NCBI RefSeq assembly: GCF_020283565.1
Contig: NC_060064.1
Coordinates: 26,184,337-26,248,336 of the forward strand
Length of the DNA: 64,000 nt
From: Trifolium pratense
Taxonomy: Eukaryota; Streptophyta; Magnoliopsida; Fabales; Fabaceae
Direction of reading: 5' to 3'
The position numbers and the translations under genes are program-made. Shown in pieces: positions 46,385-64,000 of the stretch (its first letter is position 1; every line of letters begins with the position of its first letter). A model generated the notes under the pieces. It ran no database searches. It saw nothing but the letters and a program-made list of their open reading frames with translations, and was not told the DNA's origin.

Positions 46385-46770
46385 CTAGTGTGATTTCCAA
46401 GGTGAACACTTCAAATTATTACAAGATTGTGTCCAAGTACTAGTGCAAGCACCTCCAATTTCATCACAACACTTACAAACAACTCCAAGTGTGGCAAAAA
46501 TCTTTGAGTACCCTACAATTACATAACAAAAAAAAAAGGAAAAAATAAGAACACTAAAAAAAATAAAAATAAAAATAAAAATCAGATCCTATAGAAGAGA
46601 GGGACAGAAATTGTAAAATTAATATTCTAAATATTATAATTAATTAATTAATTACCTTGATTTGAAATTAAGGAAAGTGTCCTTGCTTCTATAAGTGATG
46701 ATTTATGAGAAATTGAGATAACCATGATGATGATTAGCAACATGAGGACATGAGGCTTGATTAGACTCAT
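46385..46770 (-). CDS. Small secreted six-cysteine peptide, 80 aa, two exons
   Basis: Exon 1 is 46656-46770 and exon 2 is 46385-46512, GT-AG in phase 1. Residues 1 to about 30 (MSLIKPHVLMLLIIIMVISI...) are a signal peptide. Then come SLISNQGYSKIFATLGVVCK and a cysteine cluster C-K-C-C-x6-C-x7-C-x5-C, ending SPWKSH. The blocks NQGYSKIFATLG, CKCC, ACTSTW and LKC-PWK belong to a short secreted protein family that I recognise from dicots but cannot name. It differs from NCR peptides in cysteine spacing and in having CKCC. Function unknown; it is presumably apoplastic. Neither exon forms a long open frame on its own, so it is easily missed. Confidence 0.8.
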
Positions 46771-47028
46771 ATTTGATACCTTGATCTAAATACAAACTAA
46801 ACTAATTGTAGTGTTTTTGATGAGCTTATGAAACCTGAGTTAGAGGTTCAAGAGCTATTGAGCAGTGATGAGTTGGGTGCTTTAAAAAGGGTATCAAAGT
46901 TGTGTAGGATAGGGATGCTGCCTGGAAAGTATGTAAGCCATATGATTGATGTTTTTATATTATTAAAAAGAATATTTATAAGAAATTAAAGTAACGGTGA
47001 AAGTGACATGCATAGCTTTGTAATAATG
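46771..47028. other. 5' flank of the secreted-peptide gene
   Basis: Non-coding. TTTAAAAAGGGTATC at about 46881 is the only AT-rich core-promoter-like word in reach of the minus-strand start. Confidence 0.3.
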
Positions 47029-47037
47029 TTTTTATAA

Positions 47038-47341
47038 GGCTTAATTAGTAAAATGGTCCCTTAAAGATATTTTTGGTTTCAGATTGGTTCCTTAAAGAAA
47101 AAAAGGTCTAAATAGGTCCTTAAAGAAAAAAAAGTCTGAATAGGTCCCTTAAAGACATCTCCGTTAATCAGTTTGGTCCCTAAAAAGAGGCATAAATAGG
47201 ACCAAACTGATTAACGGAGATGTCTTTAAGGGACCTATTCGGACTTTTTTTTCTTTAAGGGACCTATTTAAACCTTTTTTTCTTTAAGGGACCAATCTAA
47301 AACCAAAAATATCTTTAAGAGACTATTTTACTAATTAAGCC
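47038..47341. mobile_element. 304-bp MULE-type foldback MITE, 9-bp TSD (copy 2)
   Basis: Same termini and internal GGTCCCTTAAAG words as 39777-40082, with a few substitutions and small deletions. Perfect 9-bp duplication TTTTTATAA (47029-47037 and 47342-47350). Inserted upstream of the secreted-peptide gene. Confidence 0.95.
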
Positions 47342-47350
47342 TTTTTATAA

Positions 47351-48698
47351 TGAGTCTATCTAGAAGAAAAACTTGGCCTATTTATTTATTCCATCTAGTA
47401 GTCTTGGTTATAACTTATTATAAGGGAATTTTTTTAAGATTTTTATTTTTTTTGTCTTCTTTAATTTATAAGAGAGAATTACATTTTTTTAAGATGGAAT
47501 TATGTTTCAATACCTTTTTTATTCTCGTTTATATTTTTATTTTTTTACTAAGAGTTCTTATATGAAATGATATGGATCTCTTTTAGTTTGATAAAAGTTT
47601 TGAATTCAATCTCTAACTTGGAGGATACAGCAGCAACATTAAACTAAAAGAGAGAACTTACCGCCCATTTTGGTCCCACAAATCTTGAGAGATTAGTTTT
47701 TTATAAGAACGATTTAGTGGTTGTAGTAGATGAGTTAGGGAATACGGCTCATAGTTCATATATGTAACATGATTATATTGAGTCAGCATAATGTCAGAAA
47801 TTAAAAGCAATAATTTTTAAATTTTAACGAATTAGACAAAGAAAAAAAAATAGAAAGATTAAAATAAAAAACACTATAATTGTATAACTAAAATCACATT
47901 TAAACCTTTTGTATATGACTCGAAACATTTTTTTTAAGCGATGGAATTATAAGTTTAATATTATGCAATAAATCAATTTTAACTACATTTAACCTTTTGC
48001 TTGTTTTTGGTTCCCATATTTCTTAATTTTTTCTAAATAATCATATTATGAGTTATCGTTGAGGGTCAAGTCTAATATAAAAGAGTGAATGAAGTGGTGT
48101 ATAGTGTACAAGTTAGATAAAAATATGTGGAGTACTATATATAAGTACCATTTTTATTAAGGATTCAAAGATTTGTTACGTTTTAAGAGTCTAATTTCTT
48201 TAGCTAGGCACAATCTCCATTGATAATTTTATATTCTCTCTTCTTTGAGAAGGGTTTGCCATTATTACACTATAGATTTAAATATTAACTTTAAATAAAT
48301 TCAAGTGGTTAATTTTAATTAAAAATAAATAGTTTAAGGGAATCCGAGTTCAAATCCTAATTAAAACAATTTATTCAAACTTCAGAATACTAGGTTTATT
48401 ATTCTAAGAACTAAAGAGTTAGATAAAAAGTATTCCTCTGTAAACACAAAATACAACCTAATCATGGAAATATATATATATGTTATTGAAGGAAGCTCAC
48501 AATATTATATTATGCAATAAATCAAAGCATATTATGTAATAGAATTGAATTGAACATATAAATTGTTTTTCTTTAATTCATCGAGAAAAAATTTAAATTA
48601 TTATTTTATGAAAGTTAAATTGTTGAGAATGTTGTTTGAAATGAAAAGTTAGTAGTTAATTATTAATATTAATATTAATAATTAATATTAATTATCAA
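47351..48698. other. Intergenic, no gene seen
   Basis: AT-rich non-coding DNA. The open frame at 47350-47565 is a run of hydrophobic codons from T-rich sequence and starts at the MITE target duplication, so it is not taken as a gene. Confidence 0.4.
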
Positions 48699-49449
48699 AA
48701 GAGATCGAACTATAGTCCTCTCTACCAAGTTTATCATCAATTATCAAGTTGTATGTTGTTATTCCTTATAATTCAATTTTTGCTTATAAAAAAAAATCAA
48801 GTTGTATGTTGTGAATCACATATATAATCCACTTCAAAAGTTGGATGTTACCAAATATTAATATCAATATTTTTTTTTACACTAAAAACTTAAACTCTTT
48901 TAACTCGTAATTTAAACCAATTGCAATACTCAATCTTTCAAATTTCTATTTTCTTTCCACGTTATTGTTACCAATTTTAACTCGTAATTTAAACCAATTA
49001 TATTGACAAAGTAAAAAAATAGCACTCTACATTAGTATAAGATGTGCACAATAAAGAGAGTAAGTAAAGTCAAAATACAATGATAAAAAAATCAAACAAA
49101 ACCATTGTGCCAAAAAATAGCGCATCGTAGCCCCTAAACAAATTAGAGGTTCGAATACCACATATAAAAATTACAATCCAAGACCTTAAATTATTTTTTT
49201 GTCTTTCACCATCAGTTTAATCTGGTTCGGAGATCAATTCTAACATCAAGTGATTCTAACTTCCTTCCGATCGCAGTTGCGGGAAATCAAACTGTAGTCC
49301 TCCCTACCAAGTTCATCGCAATCATCAAGTTGGATGTTACCAAATATTAATATTAATATATTTTTTTACACTAAAAACTTAAACTCTTTTAACTCGAATT
49401 TAAACCAATTGCAATACTCAATCTTTCAAATTTCTGTTTTCTTTCCACG
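48699..49449. repeat. Local direct duplication of about 170-260 bp
   Basis: Block 48699-48962 and block 49284-49449 share the order CTACCAAGTT(T/C)ATC, ATCAAGTTG, GATGTTACCAAATATTAATA, ACACTAAAAACTTAAACTCT and CAATACTCAATCTTTCAAAT. The first block is longer because it carries the tiny LINE insertion and extra sequence. Confidence 0.8.
48760..48795 (+). mobile_element. 36-bp LINE 3'-end insertion with 17-bp TSD
   Basis: The insert is TATTCCTTATAATTCAATTT plus TTGCTTAT and an A8 tail. It is the same 3' end as the LINE at 11005-13099 (CTCCTTATAATTCAAATTTT then TTGCTTATA and poly-A). It is flanked by perfect copies of ATCAAGTTGTATGTTGT at 48743-48759 and 48796-48812. This is an extreme 5' truncation. 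Confidence 0.9.
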
Positions 49450-49483
49450 TAAATATAACCGGACAGAGTAGAAAATATAACAG

Positions 49484-49612
49484 TTCATGTGAGGTTAACT
49501 CAGTTGATAGGAAAATCATTTTATTATATGCATGAGTCCGAGTTTGAATCTCGGACATTTCACTTATTCATTTTTAAGGTGAAATTTTTAATCACTAAAC
49601 CACTTGACAAAC
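49484..49612 (+). mobile_element. tRNA-derived SINE
   Basis: Box-A-like GGTTAACTCAGTTGATAGGA, then box-B-like GAGTCCGAGTTTGAATCTCG, then CACTTATTCATTTTTAAGGT, GTGAAATTTTTAATCACTAA and ACCACTTGACAAAC. The block order is identical to the minus-strand copies at 41404 and 62270. Confidence 0.8.
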
Positions 49613-51824
49613 AAAAGAGCAGAAAAGAAAACAAAACAGTATCTGAGTTGCTGTAAAGTAAAGACAAGGGAGGGGACACACGTTTTCTACTCATTTACGT
49701 CTCCCATGGGCTCATGACCAAGAAATCGTTTACCATTTTGCAAACGGTTTTTGGATTTAAGTCAACATCGAAGTCAAGATTTTTCTTTTATGATCCAAAT
49801 GAAAACACAAAGCTGATTGATAGATAATATGTTTGCTTTTGTCCCTCTCAATGTTGAAAATTTGCAATTGCTTTTCAATTTTCATCATATATCGATATCA
49901 AGACCATTTCAACCAGGATGGAATTTCCTAACTTGATTATTATATCCTTGCGTAAAAAAAAAACTTAATTATATCCTAGAGTTTTATTGTTGTTTAAATT
50001 GTGTTTATTTAACAAGAATATTATAAGAAATATTATTCTGAAGTCCACATATTATGTCTCTGAAGTATTGTCCGCTATAACTTTTATGTGAGTTAGTTAA
50101 TACAGTTTTATCTTTTAAAGAAAGGTGTCTCTTTGGAGAGTGTGATTATTGTGTGCAAACAATCGTTGATCTCGAGTTTCAAACAATATGAGACTTTTTA
50201 ATGTATGAAAATAGTAGCTTCCTAGTTAATTAGGGGGCTAAATGGTTTGGCCCTCGAGGATGGTGTGGGCTTGACCCTTACCTCACCTGGCATGCCATTG
50301 TTCTGATTTCTGAACAAAGTTCAGAATAGTGTATTAGTGGAAGAATTTTTGGAATTAGCTATGCTTGGTCGGAATTCGAGGTGGAGGAGACTTGCAAAGT
50401 AGTTGCAGATATTCTGACATTCAAGTCAGTATAAACTTAAGATGGAAGCTAAGTCAGAATAAGATGTATATTGTTAGATTATAGTGTATGTGGTGTTTCT
50501 TGACTATTTGGAATCCTGACCCCAAATAAATAAAAGACATAAAAAATTCAAAAATAATAATTTTTGTTTAAATTGTAAATAACATCTATAATATAAAAAT
50601 TTTGGTTTTTTGTCCACTTTATCTTCTTTTTTTGTTGAATATGGATTGATTTATGTTTAGACATATCAACGTAAAAGTAATTTTTATCAAATCATGTTGT
50701 TTTGAATAATTTAAATCAATTTTTTTTTGTCAAAAATCAAAATTGATATTGAACCTAATTAACTAATCATCAATATAGAACTCCAAAGCAACTACTAATA
50801 AAATAACACAAAAAAATGGAACCGATTCTCATTGGGTATTGCATATAACAGGCTATCCGGACCTAAATCGACGGTTCAGATGGATTTCAAGCTTTATCAG
50901 ACCAGGTCAAAAAGTTCATATTTAAATTCGACTTTTTCCGGTCGGACTAAAATACACTAAAAAATTCCCGACTAATATTTTAAAGTTTAAGCCCTACATT
51001 TATTCGAGTTTGACGGATCGGTACGGACTAATTTGACAGTTGTAGCAGAAGATTTGGAAATAGGCCCCCCCGAAATTTTAAAATCCGCCCCCTGAAATTT
51101 GGAAATAGGCAAATACCCCCTGAAATTTTAAAAAGTCAATCAAATTGCCCCCTAACTACAATGTTATGTTAACCAGCTCAACTTACTTAACCAGTTGAAT
51201 TACCCGTCCCATCCCAATACACTAGCAAGGTAAAAGGATGCATGAAATATGAGAAGTGAACGACACGTTACAAAAAAAAATTAAAAATTGATATTTTCTC
51301 TTTTTAAAATTTGTATGTTGAAATACTTAATATTTTTATGAAAAAAGTTACCACGCGTTAACAAAAAATACAGTTGATTCTTAATTTGTAACTTTTTTTT
51401 TACTTAAGTAGTAACATCTAACTATTGAGTTGAACCTAACAAATTCATCAACAAGGAAACTTTTGAAACTTACTAAGAAACTGTCTCACCTGATAAACGT
51501 GGTTTGAATGTTTTATGGCATAAAAGTTTATGAGTGTTTTCAAACAACTTTATAGAAATTGTTCATGATTGTTCATAATCTTCGATAAACTATTTTTATA
51601 AATTCCACAATAACATATAGAAAGTTTATGCAGTGTTCTCTCCATTACTACTTTTTGACGGAAAACTAATTAAAAAATTTATCCACTTTTAAATTAATAT
51701 ATTTAACGAAACTAATTAAAGTTAGTTCGATAATCAAACAAAGGTTTGAATAAGTTATTACTGTTAAGTATTCTCCCATTTTGGTTTTGTTTTTTGGTGT
51801 GTGGTTTTTAGCATTACTTAGAGT
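49613..51824. other. Intergenic, no gene seen
   Basis: Non-coding. 50220-50520 is G+C-richer without recognisable identity. 50850-51040 resembles a hAT-type MITE in composition (GGACGGATCGG-like words). 51060-51170 repeats CCCCCTGAAATTT words as in MULE-type MITEs. Confidence 0.4.
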
Positions 51825-52041
51825 ATGTATGAGAGGACCAAAATATACATCTATGAAGCACGAACACAGACATGGACACCGGACACGACATTGACGCATC
51901 AACATCGATAATAACTTGAGAAAATGACATAATTAAATGTAATCATAAGTGTCCGACACCGACGCGTGTCCGACATCAGGACACACATGATCTAAGAAGT
52001 GTCCGCACTTTATAAATGTATATTTTGGTCCTCTCATACAT
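51825..52041. mobile_element. 217-bp MITE with 26-bp perfect terminal inverted repeats
   Basis: The left terminus starts ATGTATGAGAGGACCAAAAT and the right ends ATTTTGGTCCTCTCATACAT; the inverse match continues to 26 bp without mismatch. The interior repeats GTGTCCGACAC/GGACACG words. No clear target duplication was seen. Confidence 0.82.
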
Positions 52042-52141
52042 TTTGTTCATTGAATTTGAAGTCCATAAGAAGCAATACACAGTAGTTAAAAGACAAGCGT
52101 AAAAAAAAAATAGTTAAAAGACAATTGCTCTTTTTTCCTTG

Positions 52142-52184
52142 GTTGCTCAGAATCCCTCCCAACTCTACCAGAAGATATCTTCCG

Positions 52185-52255
<71 letters not shown>

Positions 52256-52300
52256 TTGCTCAAAATCCCTGCCAACTTTACTTGAAGATATCTTCCGATA
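52142..52300. repeat. (AT)n microsatellite between two copies of a 46-bp repeat
   Basis: GTTGCTCA(G/A)AATCCCT-CCAACT...GATATCTTCCGATAATAT occurs at 52142-52187 and 52255-52300, with about 35 AT repeats between (52185-52250). Open frames through this tract encode only alternating Tyr-Ile and are artefacts. Confidence 0.88.
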
Positions 52301-53237
52301 ATATATTTTATATGTTTGAGCAATACAGAGGAGAAAAGAGCAATTACCATAATTAAACATCTCATGTTCTACTTCTAAATCAGATAAAATTGCATACACA
52401 TACAGGAAAAGAAATGGTTTGTGGAGCTTCATTGCATAGTTGAGCCTTTTGAAGGCTTAAATAAGATAAACTACTTTTGACACCTCCACTACCAAAAACT
52501 CTTCATGTTTTCAAACTAATCTATAAACATCAGAAAAACATAAATTGTGTATCTACTTTTTATCCATATGGGGGGAAATATAAGTACCGGACAGAAAAGT
52601 ACCGGACAGAACAGCACAAGACAAAGTTTAAGGTGTTAAACAAATTTTATTTTTGTACGATGTCTGATGAACAAAAGGTTATTTTGGTATTTTAGACAAC
52701 TTGTGTAGAGGACAAAAAGTTGTCTCGTGGTTCAGTGGGAGACAAGAATTTAGGTTTTTGTCCAATCCCTTGACCTCCAATTTGTCCTGTCCCAGGAACA
52801 ATTTTGATATCAAACACAGTACAATTAAAATTGTCTTGTCGAGTCTTTTTTTTTTTTTAGCAAATCAAACGCAGACAAAACAACTATGCACCAGCAGTTG
52901 CACCCCATACACTCCTCTTGTAATTTGGACCTTAACACCATTTTTGCACTAAAAAAAAACTAATAATAAAAACTCCCAAGTAACAATTATTTAATACTTT
53001 ACTGTTAATTAGCAAAAGGATTATAAGGACTACAAACTAAAATGAGGAATAAATATGAAGTCTAATATCCTGATTATTGATATAATAAAACGAGCAAAAT
53101 CATAAGGATATACAAATCTTATATTGAAAATAAAATTATAGCTAAATTCTTGAATTATCACAAATTTACATTCATCCTATTATTATCATACTCATAGGGA
53201 AATGGAAGGTAAAGAGAGGTGTTTGATATCACTACAA
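52301..53237. other. Intergenic and 3' flank of the PI31 gene, no gene seen
   Basis: AT-rich; AAGTACCGGACAGAA is repeated twice at 52583-52607. No coding sequence recognised. Confidence 0.35.
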
Positions 53238-62131
<8,894 letters not shown>

Positions 62132-62269
62132 AGTTGGGTTTGATTTTGGTAATCGATGACGTTGTCGTTTATGGTGAAAGTGAGAGTGGTTTTAGTTTGC
62201 TAAAGGGAGAAGAAGAAAAACTTGTTTCACACGATGGTTTGCGGTTAAGTGTGATTGGACTATTTTTAT

Positions 62270-62425
62270 TTTGACGAACAAAATGGTTTATACGGTGACT
62301 AAAATTTCACTCTTAAAATGGATAAGTGAAATGGGATGATCGGAATTTGAACTCCGGTTTCATCATACATATATAACACAATATAACTGTCAACTGAGCT
62401 AAGCTAACGGAGGTAGATTTCTTCT
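62270..62425 (-). mobile_element. tRNA-derived SINE just upstream of the PI31 gene
   Basis: On the minus strand: TTAGCTTAGCTCAGTTGACA (box A), TATATATGTATGATGAAACC, GGAGTTCAAATTCCGATCAT (box B), CACTTATCCATTTTAAGAGT, GTGAAATTTTAGTCACC. It has the same block order as 49484 and 41404. It lies about 140 bp upstream of the PI31 ATG, on the same strand. Confidence 0.75.
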
Positions 62426-62503
62426 TATGAAGGAACTATCCCTCATCATTGGTTAGTGAATTTATATGGTATATTTTTACGGTGATGCTAGATGGTACAA
62501 CGG

Positions 62504-63054
62504 TAGGGATGGCAAAAAAACTCAAACCCGAGAGACCCACCCGAACTTAAACCCAAGTCAACGGGCGAAACCCGATTTGACTGGGTTTGGGTTTGGGTTC
62601 GGTGACACCCGATAATATGGGTGTGGGTTTGGTATCAGTCAAACCCACACCCGAAACTCATACACCCACCCGAAATATTTTATAATTACCTAATTACCCT
62701 CATAGTCTCCCTCAATTTCCTTGGAAGACCTTAAATTTTAGTTGTAATTTAATTTCTTGAAAGTATATGTTGTAATTTCTTGAAAGTCTATGTTTGAATT
62801 TATTTGGAAGACCTTAATTTTAGTTGTAATTTAATTCAAAGTTTATGTTGGAATTTAATTTCTTAAATTTGCAAATTATTTTTAAAATTGTTGTGGGTTT
62901 GGGTTTGGGTGGAAAAAACCCGAACCCAATGGGTGTGGGCGTGGGTGTTGTTTTGCCACCCGAACAGTCTTTGGGTTTGGGTTTGGGTGATGATTTCGGG
63001 TGTGGGTTTGGTAAGTGTCAAACCTGCACTCATGGGCGCTCGTTGTCATCCCTA
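62504..63054. mobile_element. 551-bp hAT-type MITE with 8-bp TSD and TTTGGG-repeat arms
   Basis: Ends TAGGGATGGCAAAA and the inverse GTTGTCATCCCTA. Perfect 8-bp duplication TACAACGG (62496-62503 and 63055-63062). Subterminal arms are runs of GGGTTTGGGTTTGGGT and their complements (AAACCCACACCCGAAAC). It has no transposase; open frames are composition artefacts. Confidence 0.9.
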
Positions 63055-63124
63055 TACAACGGCAATGTCATTGGTTTTGCACAACATGTGTGCGCACTAG
63101 TATCCTTATTATTATTTCTTTATA

Positions 63125-63427
63125 CTTCCTTCGACATAAATATAATAAATATAAGGGAAAAAAAAACTTTGAATTTTAGACACAAATATAAGGAAAAATC
63201 AACTACTTTTAAACTAATTAATACTATTATTCATAATATACCCTTATTTAATCATTTCACTTTTCAAAAGTTTATGTAATTTTCAATACATAAATCACTT
63301 TTCAAAGGGTAATATAGTAAATTTAACTCATGTTTTGCATTAAATCAAAAAAATTAACTACACTTAACTAAATTTCTTAAACACCACGTAATCGATTATT
63401 TTTTCTTATATTTGAGTCTGAAGGGAG
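63125..63427. mobile_element. Stowaway-like MITE, TA target
   Basis: The left end CTTCCTTCGACATAAATATA and right end TATATTTGAGTCTGAAGGGAG are imperfect inverse repeats, with TA on each side (63123-63124 and 63428-63429). A diverged copy of the CTCCCTCCGTC family. Confidence 0.65.
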
Positions 63428-63429
63428 TA

Positions 63430-64000
63430 TATCTTAGTGTATGATAGTATTATATAATTTCTCGTTCCTTATTTGTTACGTAAAAAAAAAAAAACAGTAT
63501 TATACAATTCTTTGTAAACCATCAAACATTTGAAAATAGATATCAATAAAAAAATTGGTCCCAAGTCAAATTATTTTTTTATCTTTATAAATATCTCAAA
63601 TTATATTTTTGACTCTTATAAAATATTTCAATAATTTTTGGTCCTTATTTTTGACAACTGAAAACCTTTCACGGGTTTTGCAAAGAAAGATTAGTCACCA
63701 TAAAATGATAGTGAAAATCATTCACATGTTCTCTTTACTTGGTTTTTTCCTTATATGACCATACTTGCATTTTGGTCAAGTCCGCAAGTCTTCCTATACG
63801 GTTTAACCTTAATGGGATTGCTGCCCTGTAGTAAAGGGATCGAATGATCTTGCAATCTAGGAGGGGGCAAGCCAGAAGGTTGCAGTAAACATATGCTTAT
63901 ATTGAGCCAATAGTCAAGTTAACTCCGGATGTATATCCTCATGGAAGTCTAAGGTAGGTGCAATCTTGACCTCTTGAAATGAGATAGTGTAACATTCAGC
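63430..64000. other. Right edge, no gene seen
   Basis: AT-rich to about 63700, then a more balanced stretch to the edge (GCAAGCCAGAAGGTTGCAGT) without a recognised open frame or repeat. It may belong to a feature outside the window. Confidence 0.3.

Noticed and set aside
47350..47565. Hydrophobic 71-codon frame resembling a membrane peptide
   Set aside because: T-rich DNA gives Phe/Leu/Ile codons; there is no start context, splice partner or family resemblance.
52034..52432. 132-codon minus-strand open frame with long Tyr-Ile run
   Set aside because: It is the translation of the (AT)n microsatellite.
62845..63279. 144-codon Gly/Val-rich frame
   Set aside because: It arises from GGGTTTGGG repeats of the hAT-type MITE and crosses its right terminus.

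Overview
The window looks like nuclear DNA of a legume of the inverted-repeat-lacking clade, most like Medicago. The evidence is a two-exon gene with the layout of a nodule-specific cysteine-rich (NCR) peptide, AT-rich intergenic DNA, plant-type GT-AG introns, plant-only families (PRONE RopGEF, DIR1-like lipid transfer proteins) and a dense load of plant MITEs, SINEs and LINE debris. Most real genes are split into exons, so they were assembled by hand from conserved family sequence, splice sites and phase.

Layout, left to right. 1-10136 is accessory DNA: three copies of an NCR 5'-flank block (about 517-1195, 1196-2932, 8546-10136), only one of which still carries the NCR gene (7786-8545, minus). 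Old LTR pieces, a MULE-type MITE and a 1.57-kb palindromic element sitting in a (TA)n microsatellite lie between them. 11005-13099 is a decayed L1-type LINE. 13.1-19.5 kb is repeat-rich, with a hairpin minisatellite and an 874-bp foldback MITE. 19855-22715 (plus) is a complete seven-exon RopGEF gene, followed by a tRNA-Pro(AGG) gene (minus). A second palindromic element lies at 23856-25467. 26301-27164 and 29553-30742 (plus) are tandem lipid-transfer-protein genes that share a 17-nt last exon. 34298-36269 (minus) is a five-exon gene of a plant family of unknown function. 36.5-46.3 kb is repeats, including two 9-bp-TSD MITE families, SINEs and a perfect 175-bp tandem duplication. 46385-46770 (minus) encodes a small secreted six-cysteine peptide. 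47-53 kb is repeats, including a 36-bp LINE 3' tail with a 17-bp target-site duplication. 53238-62131 (minus) is an eight-exon PI31/PTRE1-type proteasome regulator whose introns hold the third palindromic element, a dead hAT transposase and a MITE.

The genes do not form a pathway. They are independent plant loci: nodule or secreted peptides, lipid transfer, ROP GTPase signalling and proteasome regulation. The most unusual content is the family of three long palindromic elements, all embedded in (TA)n tracts and each carrying an internal array of short hairpins (GAAACCATT...AATGGTTTC). They resemble the microsatellite-targeting Micron type of rice in habit. No coding sequence was seen in them, so they are presumably mobilised in trans.
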